A DNA stretch of 9,528 nucleotides, from positions 1 through 9,528 of the forward strand of contig MEZG01000012.1 in NCBI GenBank assembly GCA_001775965.1. The letters run 5' to 3'. The first letter of the stretch is position 1. Every line of letters begins with the position of its first letter. This document shows, piece by piece, positions 1-4,745 of this stretch. Below the pieces are notes generated by a model. That model ran no database searches and had not been told where the DNA came from. It saw only the letters and a program-made list of their open reading frames with translations. Position numbers and translations under genes: made by a program. This stretch comes from Candidatus Bathyarchaeota archaeon RBG_13_60_20 (GTDB lineage: Archaea; Thermoproteota; Bathyarchaeia; TCS64).

Positions 1-20
1 TCGATGGCCTGGGCAGCCCC

Positions 21-1229
21 GTGCCTGAGACCTTCAGCGACTTGAAGACCAAGATGCTCATCAGCCTGGACGAGGCCCGGGAGCTGAGCAGGGAGGTGAA
101 CAGGTCCTCCGTGGAGCTGGCCGAGGTGGACGCCGGGATGAGGAGGGTCCACGGGGAGCTGGGGCCAGCCGTGAAGAGCTACGAGACCCACCTAGACGTG
201 GCCCTTCGCGACTATTACATCAAGATCAAGTTCGAGTACCTAGAGGCCGTGGGCGAGATCAGGGAGCTGGGCCTTGACGTGGAGGCTCCGGAGGTCCCCG
301 AGTTCGAGCTGGAGGCGCCCCTGGCCGTCAAGGTGGATCACGTCAACAACATCAAGAGGTCCGGCAGGGTCCTTGTGGAGAGGCTTATAGACACCAGCGA
401 CAAGGTATACGAGATCATAAGCAGCCTCTTCGAGCCGAGCCTGCCCAAGGACAGCGCAACGCTCCAGATCAGCAGGGAGAAGATCGGGGAGGACGAGCCC
501 TGGGTCATCATAGACGCCATACTGGTGTCCCTGAAGAACTGGGAGAAGCAGTACTCGGCCGAGATAGTGAACGCGACGAGGCCTATCAACGACAGCGTCG
601 AGACCATCCTGCAGCTGAGTAAGAGGAAGAGCAGCCTCATGCCGCTCCTGGGAGACAAGTACGAGCTCATACAGGAGCTGTCGGGGCGGATGGCCAAGAG
701 AAACTTTGCGGGAGAGGACGCGAACCTTAAGGTGCTTAAGGTCATCCTCATCAGAGACACGATCCTGAGCACCGTGAACGTGGTGGGCCGCATCATAGGG
801 CTCCTCTACTACCACCTCCAAGACCTGGAGTTCAACATCAACCTGCTCCTGCCGCGGGAGGACTATGAGTGGAACAGGAACATGACGTTGACGGAGCGGA
901 TGAACCAGAGTCTGGAGGTCATCAACAACTACGAGCGGTACAGGATAGATGAGATCATCGCCCACCTGTACAGGGTGCTGAGCTACATTGACGAGGCCGT
1001 GGACACGATAGAGTACTACAATGAGCGGCAGGAGATGCTGCTCAACTACCCGGTCTTCGCCAAGAAGATCACCAGGGTGCTGGACGGGAAGGGTGAGGTG
1101 AGGCTGGGCGACCTGGGCGTCGCTGAGAAGTACGGCCGCGAGTACCTGAAGATGTACCTGAGGACGACGTACTCGCCGCTGACTCTGGAGGAGAGGACCG
1201 ACAGCCTGAGGAGGAACCCTGATGCCTGA
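21..1229 (+). CDS. Long alpha-helical/coiled-coil protein of unknown function
   Basis: I do not recognise a family. The 402-residue product is almost wholly helical and charged. Residues 1-65 look like a coiled coil. Residues 85-105 form an acidic, proline-containing linker (VEAPEVPEFELEAP). Residues about 110-345 are long amphipathic helices, including a hydrophobic stretch near 240-270 (ILSTVNVVGRIIGLLYY) that is not clearly a membrane span. A short possible strand-turn (GKGEVRLGDLGV) lies near 355-366. There is no signal peptide, Walker motif or metal-binding cluster. The GTG at 21 is a tentative start: the frame stays open to the left edge and no Shine-Dalgarno is visible. However, a stop in another frame ends 8 nt after this GTG, the same overlap seen at the next junction. 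The stop overlaps the next gene by 8 nt, so the two proteins are probably made together and may interact (inference). Codon use is GC-rich with many AGG codons, like the rest of the chromosome. Confidence 0.8.
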   Translation: MPETFSDLKTKMLISLDEARELSREVNRSSVELAEVDAGMRRVHGELGPAVKSYETHLDVALRDYYIKIKFEYLEAVGEIRELGLDVEAPEVPEFELEAPLAVKVDHVNNIKRSGRVLVERLIDTSDKVYEIISSLFEPSLPKDSATLQISREKIGEDEPWVIIDAILVSLKNWEKQYSAEIVNATRPINDSVETILQLSKRKSSLMPLLGDKYELIQELSGRMAKRNFAGEDANLKVLKVILIRDTILSTVNVVGRIIGLLYYHLQDLEFNINLLLPREDYEWNRNMTLTERMNQSLEVINNYERYRIDEIIAHLYRVLSYIDEAVDTIEYYNERQEMLLNYPVFAKKITRVLDGKGEVRLGDLGVAEKYGREYLKMYLRTTYSPLTLEERTDSLRRNPDA

Positions 1230-2139
1230 TCTGCTGGGCAAGGCGCCTGACGGTAGGGTGTGCGTCCTGAGGGCTGAGGACGGAAGGGTGACCCTGAGCT
1301 ACGAGAAGGGGTTCGTGGGGAAGAGCCTCGTGAAGGCGGAGGAGGTAGCCCTGGGCCAAACCCTGGAGGCCGCCACCGAGGCCGGCGCCAAGCCCTACGA
1401 GAGCTCCATGAGGCTGACAGTCAGGTACCTGAGGGACGGCGAGGAGCGGGAGCTCACAGTCTTCACGAGGAGCGCGGAGAAGGCCGAGGAGATCAGGGCG
1501 CTGGTCATGGGCGACGTCCAGCGGCGCCGGGAGGCCCTTGAGAGATCCCGGGCCGAGCACAGGAAGTCCAGGGAGGCGCACCTGAACAGACTGCAGCTGG
1601 ACCTGGAGCTGGCGGAGAAACTGTTCATGGCGGCCGAGGCCCTCCACGGCCGGGTGGACTGGAGCAGGGTTAACGAGCTGGCGGGCCAGGTTGCCAGGAT
1701 CGAGGAGGAGAGGGAGACGCTGGCCGACCCCGTGAGGTTCGGGTTTGAGGGGCTGAGGGGGCACGTGGCAGCCAGGCACCCCGAGGAGGCAAAGGCGGAG
1801 CTGTGGGCGGTTCTGGACACCCTCTACCGGGGGGTGCACGAATACTCGAGGCACGGCGACAGGTGGTTCGACAGGCGGCTCCTCATCCTGCTCCTAGGGG
1901 TCCTGTACCGAGCGTGGGACATCCACCTGGGGTCTGTGCTGAGCGGCGGAGGCTGGGAGGTGGACGAGGGCCTTTCCAGGGTTCTGGACGAGGTCTTGGA
2001 GCTTATGAAGCGGGACACCAGCGTGGAGCTGGGGAGGCCCACGGGGTTTGAGTCGGTGAGGCACCTGGTCTACGAGGCCGTGGAGCTGCTCTTGGGCGTG
2101 GAGCTGATGGTTGGTTTAGCCGACGTTGATGCGGTGTAA
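1222..2139 (+). CDS. Protein with possible PH-like N-terminal domain and helical C-terminus, unknown function
   Basis: The ATG at 1222 overlaps the previous gene by 8 nt (ATGCCTGA), and GAGGAGGA lies 6 nt upstream, a strong ribosome site; this makes translational coupling likely. Residues 8-95 of 305 read as alternating short strands (VCVLRAEDGRVTLSYE, SMRLTVRYL, RELTVFTR) closed by a helix (SAEKAEEIRALV). That is the strand/helix order of PH-like folds, but the assignment is from pattern only. Residues 95-140 are a highly charged coiled coil. Residues 140-300 are helical, with a hydrophobic helix RRLLILLLGVLYRAW near 215-230 and a nonpolar C-terminal helix (VELLLGVELMVGLADV). No catalytic motif is visible. 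A PH-like module plus coiled coil would suit a scaffold or membrane-associated partner of the upstream helical protein (inference). It is the last gene of its transcription unit, because a T6 tract follows at once. Confidence 0.8.
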   Translation: MPDLLGKAPDGRVCVLRAEDGRVTLSYEKGFVGKSLVKAEEVALGQTLEAATEAGAKPYESSMRLTVRYLRDGEERELTVFTRSAEKAEEIRALVMGDVQRRREALERSRAEHRKSREAHLNRLQLDLELAEKLFMAAEALHGRVDWSRVNELAGQVARIEEERETLADPVRFGFEGLRGHVAARHPEEAKAELWAVLDTLYRGVHEYSRHGDRWFDRRLLILLLGVLYRAWDIHLGSVLSGGGWEVDEGLSRVLDEVLELMKRDTSVELGRPTGFESVRHLVYEAVELLLGVELMVGLADVDAV

Positions 2140-2150
2140 AGTCGAATCCA

Positions 2151-2160
2151 TCCTTTTTTA
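2151..2160 (+). terminator. Oligo-T terminator after the coupled two-gene unit
   Basis: A run of six T (2154-2159) lies about 15 nt after the stop codon at 2137-2139. Archaeal RNA polymerase terminates at T-rich tracts in the non-template strand without needing a hairpin, and I see no strong stem before this one. Confidence is moderate, as single T6 runs also occur by chance in this AT-richer stretch. Confidence 0.5.
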
Positions 2161-2250
2161 TGTTAGGCTGGTTTCGTGGCCGAGCCTTCATCGTAAGGGG
2201 CCCCTTTCACGCTTTTTCGCAGGGTTACTCATATTCTGTTATCACGGCCT

Positions 2251-2278
2251 GCTTATTATAAGAGGAAAAAATATTATA
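2251..2278 (+). promoter_or_regulatory. AT-rich promoter-like patch
   Basis: The patch contains CTTATTATAAG (an 11-nt inverted repeat of CTTAT/ATAAG around one T) followed by AGGAAAAAATATTATA. Either part could serve as a TATA box for the small frame at 2376 and the toxin relic, with transcription expected near 2280-2300. This is a composition and motif argument only. The near-symmetry means it could fire in either direction or simply be AT-rich spacer. Confidence 0.3.
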
Positions 2279-2342
2279 CTCTGCTTTGGGGGATTAAGGG
2301 TTATCTGAAGTCTAAGATTTGTACGACTCTGAAAATATGAAA

Positions 2343-2357
2343 AGTGGGACCCCCACT
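2343..2357. repeat. Short perfect inverted repeat (6-bp stem, 3-nt loop)
   Basis: AGTGGG (2343-2348) and CCCACT (2352-2357) can pair around the loop ACC. It lies just before a GGAGG ribosome-binding sequence at 2363-2367. It could be a hairpin in the leader of the decayed toxin-antitoxin transcript. No T-tract follows, so it is not an obvious terminator. Confidence 0.4.
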
Positions 2358-2375
2358 CATAAGGAGGGGTGAGGA

Positions 2376-2435
2376 GTGCGGGGAAGCCTTAAGGAGCTCC
2401 GCGAAGCGAGCGATGAGAAAACAGGTCCACTGTGA
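2376..2435 (+). pseudogene. 19-codon frame, possible stub of a VapB-type antitoxin
   Basis: A GTG at 2376 is preceded by GGAGG at 2363-2367 with 8-nt spacing, a textbook ribosome site in this genome. The frame reads VRGSLKELREASDEKTGPL and stops at 2433-2435, 12 nt before the start of the PIN-toxin relic. The KELREASDE stretch looks like a charged C-terminal antitoxin helix, and position and spacing suit the antitoxin of a vapBC pair. It is far too short to be a complete antitoxin (usually 60-90 residues). It could equally be a chance frame or a leader peptide. The assignment rests on neighbourhood and weak resemblance. Confidence 0.25.
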
Positions 2436-2447
2436 GCCGTTTGAGCT

Positions 2448-2590
2448 GTGTTGCTGGCTGACACCTCCTTCGTCGTAGACCTCATGACTGGAGACAGCGC
2501 CGCAGTGGGAAAGGCCGAGGAGATCGAGGCAAAGGCATCCCCCTAATAACCTCAGCGCCGCAACTACAGCCCCGCTCAAAATGTGTGTAG
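2448..2590 (+). pseudogene. Truncated, frameshifted VapC-type PIN-domain toxin relic
   Basis: From the GTG at 2448 the frame reads VLLADTSFVVDLMTGD followed by a charged helix (AVGKAEEIEAK), then stops at 2544. This is the characteristic start of a VapC PIN-domain ribonuclease: strand LLADTSFVVD with the first catalytic Asp (D5), a second acidic residue (D11), then helix 1. The stop comes directly after a run of five C (2539-2543). Adding one C would continue the protein as SPLITSAPQL, which fits the next conserved PIN segment ahead of the expected catalytic Glu, so a one-base deletion is likely. The shifted frame ends at 2588-2590, after about 47 residues of an expected 125-140. The rest of the domain is absent and AT-rich DNA begins. 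PIN toxins cleave RNA; this copy cannot be active. Remote alternative: a chance match. Confidence 0.7.
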
Positions 2591-2600
2591 GTATAAATAA
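2591..2600 (+). promoter_or_regulatory. TATA box of the methyltransferase gene
   Basis: GTATAAATAA is a near-consensus archaeal TATA element. It is bracketed by TGTAG (2586-2590) and CTACA (2601-2605), a 5-bp inverted repeat. Transcription would begin about 25 nt downstream, near 2620-2625, giving a leader of roughly 40 nt before the ATG at 2661. Confidence 0.65.
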
Positions 2601-2612
2601 CTACATTATGAT

Positions 2613-2634
2613 AAATGACTGTTTACAGTCATTT
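2613..2634. repeat. Perfect 9-bp inverted repeat at the predicted transcription start
   Basis: AAATGACTG (2613-2621) and CAGTCATTT (2626-2634) are exact reverse complements separated by TTTA. The site sits at the expected transcription start set by the TATA box at 2591-2600. It could be an operator for a dimeric repressor that blocks initiation, or a 5' hairpin in the leader RNA. No long T-tract follows, so a terminator is unlikely. Confidence 0.65.
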
Positions 2635-2660
2635 CCCTTTAAAAACTAGCGGGTTCCACG

Positions 2661-3278
2661 ATGAAAACTATACTTGACGTCGGATGCGGCTCAAAACCCT
2701 GGGGCAATATCAACCTTGATCTCTTTCAGGGGGCAAGTATCCATCACAGGTTCGAGTACAACCCCAAGGACATAGAAAGGTTCGTCAACAGTGATGGCTC
2801 ACGGCTCCCATTCAGAGACAAGAGCATCGACGTCATCGTGTCCCGCCACTGCTTAGAGCACATCCCTGAGCCCCTCAAGGCAGTTAAGGACTGGGAGCGT
2901 GTAGCTAAAAAAGCAGTCGTGATAATGGTACCCAACAATCCGACCCTAGAGGAGTATAAGGAGCACCTCTACTCCTGGAGTGTTGTTAGCTTCAAGCATT
3001 TCCTTGAGCAGGTGTTCCCAATGGTCCACGTATCGGCAAACAGCCCCCTTGAGGACATAAATAAAAATAGGTTGTTCAGGCGTTTGCTGAGGATCAGACT
3101 GTATAAAAAACCTATGCAACGCTTCGTATCGAGGTGGCTGGGGCTGCAGATTACCGCCATCTGCTACTGCTCGGGCCATCGGGGGGAAGTGCCTGCAACT
3201 GTTCACATGGACTACTTTGAAGTGATTCAGGAAACCGCATCCACCCTGCAAGCCGACCCAGTTGAGCTGTCACTCTGA
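2661..3278 (+). CDS. Class I SAM-dependent methyltransferase (Methyltransf_11-like)
   Basis: The 205-residue product starts at once with motif I (ILDVGCGSKPWG, residues 4-15), the glycine-rich SAM-binding loop, then N-x-D at 18-20. Residues 43-52 (NSDGSRLPF) and 54-68 (KSIDVIVSRHCLEHI) match the acidic loop and motif IV region of Methyltransf_11 enzymes. Residues 85-95 (AVVIMVPNNP) form the next core strand. YSW near 104-106 followed by SFKHFLEQVF is typical of small archaeal members. The substrate cannot be told; a small molecule, lipid or sugar is possible. The ATG at 2661 has no clear Shine-Dalgarno. The gene is AT-richer than the flanking genes and has its own promoter. It lies between a toxin relic and a tRNA-like fragment, suggesting recent acquisition. 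The C-terminal part after residue 130 is not conserved in any way I recognise. Confidence 0.85.
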   Translation: MKTILDVGCGSKPWGNINLDLFQGASIHHRFEYNPKDIERFVNSDGSRLPFRDKSIDVIVSRHCLEHIPEPLKAVKDWERVAKKAVVIMVPNNPTLEEYKEHLYSWSVVSFKHFLEQVFPMVHVSANSPLEDINKNRLFRRLLRIRLYKKPMQRFVSRWLGLQITAICYCSGHRGEVPATVHMDYFEVIQETASTLQADPVELSL

Positions 3279-3341
3279 TACTCCCTCTTTGATATTCTTA
3301 GGATGGTTTCCTGTGTTTGATCCCAGCATCCGCTGGTTTTA

Positions 3342-3366
3342 GGAGATAAAAGATAAAATAAGGAAA
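3342..3366 (-). terminator. T-rich tract, minus-strand terminator
   Basis: Read on the minus strand this is TTTCCTTATTTTATCTTTTATC, a pyrimidine tract with several T runs. It lies just beyond the tRNA-like fragment and downstream of the 3444-4034 gene. It could end the transcript of the regulator pair, and it is also where the natural terminator of a tRNA gene would be. Confidence 0.45.
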
Positions 3367-3416
3367 TGGGGGGCTGCGGATTTAGCCCGCGATCCTTCTG
3401 CTTATCTGCATTAAGC
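3367..3416 (-). pseudogene. Sequence resembling the 3' half of a tRNA-Cys(GCA) gene
   Basis: On the minus strand GCTTA / ATGCAGA / TAAGC forms a perfect 5-bp stem with a 7-nt loop (3416-3400). The loop has T33, anticodon GCA, G37 and A38; archaeal tRNA-Cys loops normally read CTGCAGA. After 8 nt comes CGCGG / GCTAAAT / CCGCA, a T-arm with four of five pairs. Its loop keeps AAAT but has GCT where TTC is invariant. GCCCCCC then A suit the acceptor 3' strand and discriminator, although tRNA-Cys usually has U there. A T-rich tract follows. The 26 nt upstream contain no GGGGGGC acceptor strand or D-arm, so the gene is not intact. I read it as a decayed 3' half, the sort of scar left by integration into a tRNA gene. 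A chance resemblance or an unusual split tRNA remain possible. Confidence 0.4.
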
Positions 3417-3443
3417 CAATAATACAATTAGCCTGTTCGTCAA

Positions 3444-4034
3444 TTACCTCAGTTTGCCCAGAAACTTCAGTGACACCAGGCCGGGGAGCACATCACGCTC
3501 GTTCTCCGCTAGCCCTAGCTCCTCCATGACCCCAGCGACGTAGCTCACCATCAACCCCGTGAATACCTCCGACATCCCGAAGGAGACCAGCCGCACCGAC
3601 ACCATCAGATCCCTCTGAGCCACCTCCGCCTCATCCAGGTTCCATGACACCAGTAGGTCCTTCTCCAGGAACCCCAGGACCTGGTCCCTGCCCAGCCTCG
3701 CCTTCAGGTACGCCCCGTACCACCTACCCTGATCGCGCCAGAGCCCGTGAAGCTCCTCCCCGTCGCTCCCGTGAAGCCTCTGGAGGACCTCGCCGAACAC
3801 GGTCCGGGTCACCATCATGCTCCCGGCCCCCCTCTGAACGTCGCTAAGGTGGTACATGTCCACGGCATCCCTGAGGTCCGAGCCCAGCTCCCTCGCCCTC
3901 ATGGCCTGGGTCAGCGCCTCCACGGCGAAATCCGAGACGCTCACGCCCAGCCGGGCCGTCAGCAACCGTATCTGGTTCGCGAACAGCTTGGGCACCACGA
4001 TGAACTTGGTGTCGTCCAGCAGCTCCTCGACCAT
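3444..4034 (-). CDS. Putative DNA-binding regulator, paralogue of the upstream gene
   Basis: Family not recognised. The 196-residue product has a short N-terminal strand (KFIVVP, 10-15) and two helices (LFANQIRLLTARLG, SVSDFAVEALTQAMRA), an order that suits a ribbon-helix-helix DNA-binding domain. A linker with LRDAVD (54-59) follows, then a C-terminal domain with the motif LWRDQGRWYGAYL (98-110), a strand DLMVSVRLVSF and a long nonpolar helix before the C-terminal strand VSLKFLGKLR. The same order occurs in the gene just upstream: LREVVD, MWREMGRWYGKYF, strand LSLSFI, nonpolar helix, terminal strand. They are therefore diverged tandem duplicates. The ATG at 4032-4034 lies 4 nt after the upstream stop and has a full-consensus ribosome site across that stop. 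Heteromer formation is likely (inference). The C-terminal domain may be a small ligand sensor; its strand-helix-strand pattern faintly recalls V4R-type domains, which I cannot confirm. Confidence 0.75.
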   Translation of the reverse strand: MVEELLDDTKFIVVPKLFANQIRLLTARLGVSVSDFAVEALTQAMRARELGSDLRDAVDMYHLSDVQRGAGSMMVTRTVFGEVLQRLHGSDGEELHGLWRDQGRWYGAYLKARLGRDQVLGFLEKDLLVSWNLDEAEVAQRDLMVSVRLVSFGMSEVFTGLMVSYVAGVMEELGLAENERDVLPGLVSLKFLGKLR

Positions 4035-4036
4035 AG

Positions 4037-4045
4037 GATCACCTC
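4037..4045 (-). promoter_or_regulatory. Consensus ribosome site containing the upstream stop codon
   Basis: On the minus strand GAGGTGATC is complementary to the conserved 3' end of archaeal 16S rRNA (GATCACCTC). It includes the TGA of the upstream paralogue and ends 2 nt before the ATG of the downstream one. Terminating ribosomes would sit directly on the re-initiation site, which should fix the ratio of the two proteins. Confidence 0.7.
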
Positions 4046-4608
4046 GCCAGTTGGAGCTTCGCCATACCTTTCCGCAGCTCCCTGTCCTTCACCTTGTAGC
4101 CCAGAACCAGCAGAATCTCCTCCACCATCAGGCTGAACAGCTCCGTGTAGCCGGGGGTCAGCTTCTCACCTATGAAGCTGAGGCTGAGGCCCCTGCCGTT
4201 CTGCTCTAGGCTATACTCGGCGCTCCCCATGCAGAACAGCTCCATGGCCTCCCTGAAGGCCTCCAGTGGGTTGTCGTGCTTCGCCTGGAAGTACTTTCCG
4301 TACCAGCGGCCCATCTCCCGCCACATCTCGGCGGTCCTCTCCCGGTTCTCCTCGTAGGCCTCGTCCACGACCCTGTAGAGGAGTTGCTCTACGGTGAATG
4401 TGAGTCCTATCTCGCGTGCCCGCTCCAGCATCCACCTCTCGTCCACCACCTCCCGGAGGCTGAGGCCCATCCCCTCGACACGGAGCGCCTGCTCCAGAAT
4501 GTCGTTCACGGTCTGGTAGACGGTCATGTCCTTCCTCTTGGCCAGCTCGGCAATGAGGTTGGCTATGTCCTCCTGGGCGGCCAGCATCTTGCGCCTGGAA
4601 CTACTCAT
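4039..4608 (-). CDS. Putative DNA-binding regulator, first of a tandem paralogous pair
   Basis: Family not recognised. The 189-residue product begins with a basic tail (SSSRRK), then helices (AAQEDIANLIAELAKRK, TVYQTVNDILEQALRV) that could form a ribbon-helix-helix or similar DNA-binding fold, although the leading strand is weak here. A central segment (LREVVDERWMLERAREIG) and strand-helix (LTFTVEQLLYRVVDEAY) follow. The shared motif MWREMGRWYGKYF is at 95-107, with a C-terminal strand (LSLSFIGEKL), a nonpolar helix (ELFSLMVEEILLVLGY) and a terminal strand (GMAKLQLAR). GRWYG is identical in the downstream paralogue. The ATG at 4606-4608 has GGGAGG about 10 nt upstream; a second ATG at codon 8 is possible. 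It leads a two-gene operon with a TATA box 64-77 nt upstream and palindromes beyond that, consistent with self-regulation (inference). Its composition matches the chromosome, not the adjacent AT-rich island. Confidence 0.75.
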   Translation of the reverse strand: MSSSRRKMLAAQEDIANLIAELAKRKDMTVYQTVNDILEQALRVEGMGLSLREVVDERWMLERAREIGLTFTVEQLLYRVVDEAYEENRERTAEMWREMGRWYGKYFQAKHDNPLEAFREAMELFCMGSAEYSLEQNGRGLSLSFIGEKLTPGYTELFSLMVEEILLVLGYKVKDRELRKGMAKLQLAR

Positions 4609-4671
4609 CTATGCCGGCCTCCCTCACACCCGTCACCCTCGGAGCGTTCACATTCAGATCGGTGGTTACCC

Positions 4672-4685
4672 ATATAAGTATAAAG
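4672..4685 (-). promoter_or_regulatory. TATA box of the paralogous-regulator operon
   Basis: On the minus strand TTTATACTTATATG stands out in GC-rich DNA. Transcription would start near 4648-4652, giving a leader of about 40 nt that includes the GGGAGG ribosome site. The element is flanked by an imperfect inverted pair, GTGGTTA (4661-4667) and TAACTCCAC (4692-4700). Confidence 0.6.
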
Positions 4686-4706
4686 GATAGATAACTCCAC
4701 GGTTTA

Positions 4707-4731
4707 GAACGGCCGTTCAATACCATTGAAC
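4707..4731. repeat. Overlapping palindromes, candidate operator
   Basis: GAACGGCCGTTC (4707-4718) is a perfect 12-bp palindrome. Its right half-site overlaps a second inverted repeat, GTTCAA / TACCA / TTGAAC (4715-4731). The result is three alternating half-sites (GAAC, GTTC, GAAC). The array lies just upstream of the TATA box of the regulator operon, between it and the glycosyltransferase stop at 4746-4748. That suits an operator for a dimer-of-dimers regulator. As a terminator for the glycosyltransferase it is less likely, because no T-tract follows on the minus strand. Confidence 0.6.
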
Positions 4732-4745
4732 AGGGTCACGGCAGG

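Larger units (their letters stand above)
2140..2660. other. 521-bp gap without an intact gene; AT-richer than its flanks
   Basis: This stretch holds a T6 terminator, an AT-rich promoter-like patch near 2251-2280, a 6-bp hairpin at 2343-2357, a strong but nearly empty ribosome site at 2363, a decayed PIN-domain toxin gene (2448-2590), and the TATA box and inverted repeat of the methyltransferase gene. Base composition changes abruptly after the GC-rich stop at 2139 and again near 2579, where the toxin relic stops resembling a PIN protein. The short open frames here (for example 2126-2308 plus and 2301-2579 minus) are hydrophobic or antisense to the relic and I do not consider them genes. Confidence 0.7.

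Noticed and set aside
240..1241. 333-codon frame on the minus strand opposite the first helical gene
   Set aside because: It is a shadow of GC-rich codon bias: the translation is rich in P, H, L and V without domain structure, and it spans a better-supported coupled gene pair.
2126..2308. 60-codon hydrophobic frame after the PH-like gene
   Set aside because: It starts inside the previous gene without a ribosome site, crosses the T6 tract, and its hydrophobic make-up is what AT-rich spacer gives by chance.
2301..2579. 92-codon minus-strand frame
   Set aside because: It is antisense to the PIN-toxin relic, whose reading in the plus direction gives a recognisable motif; the minus translation has none.
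3227..3427. 66-codon minus-strand frame over the tRNA-like segment
   Set aside because: Its GLNPQPP stretch is the usual false translation of a tRNA T-arm region, and the rest overlaps the end of the methyltransferase gene.
4707..4731. Palindrome considered as a terminator for the glycosyltransferase
   Set aside because: No T-tract follows on the minus strand, and archaeal termination depends on T-rich tracts more than on hairpins.
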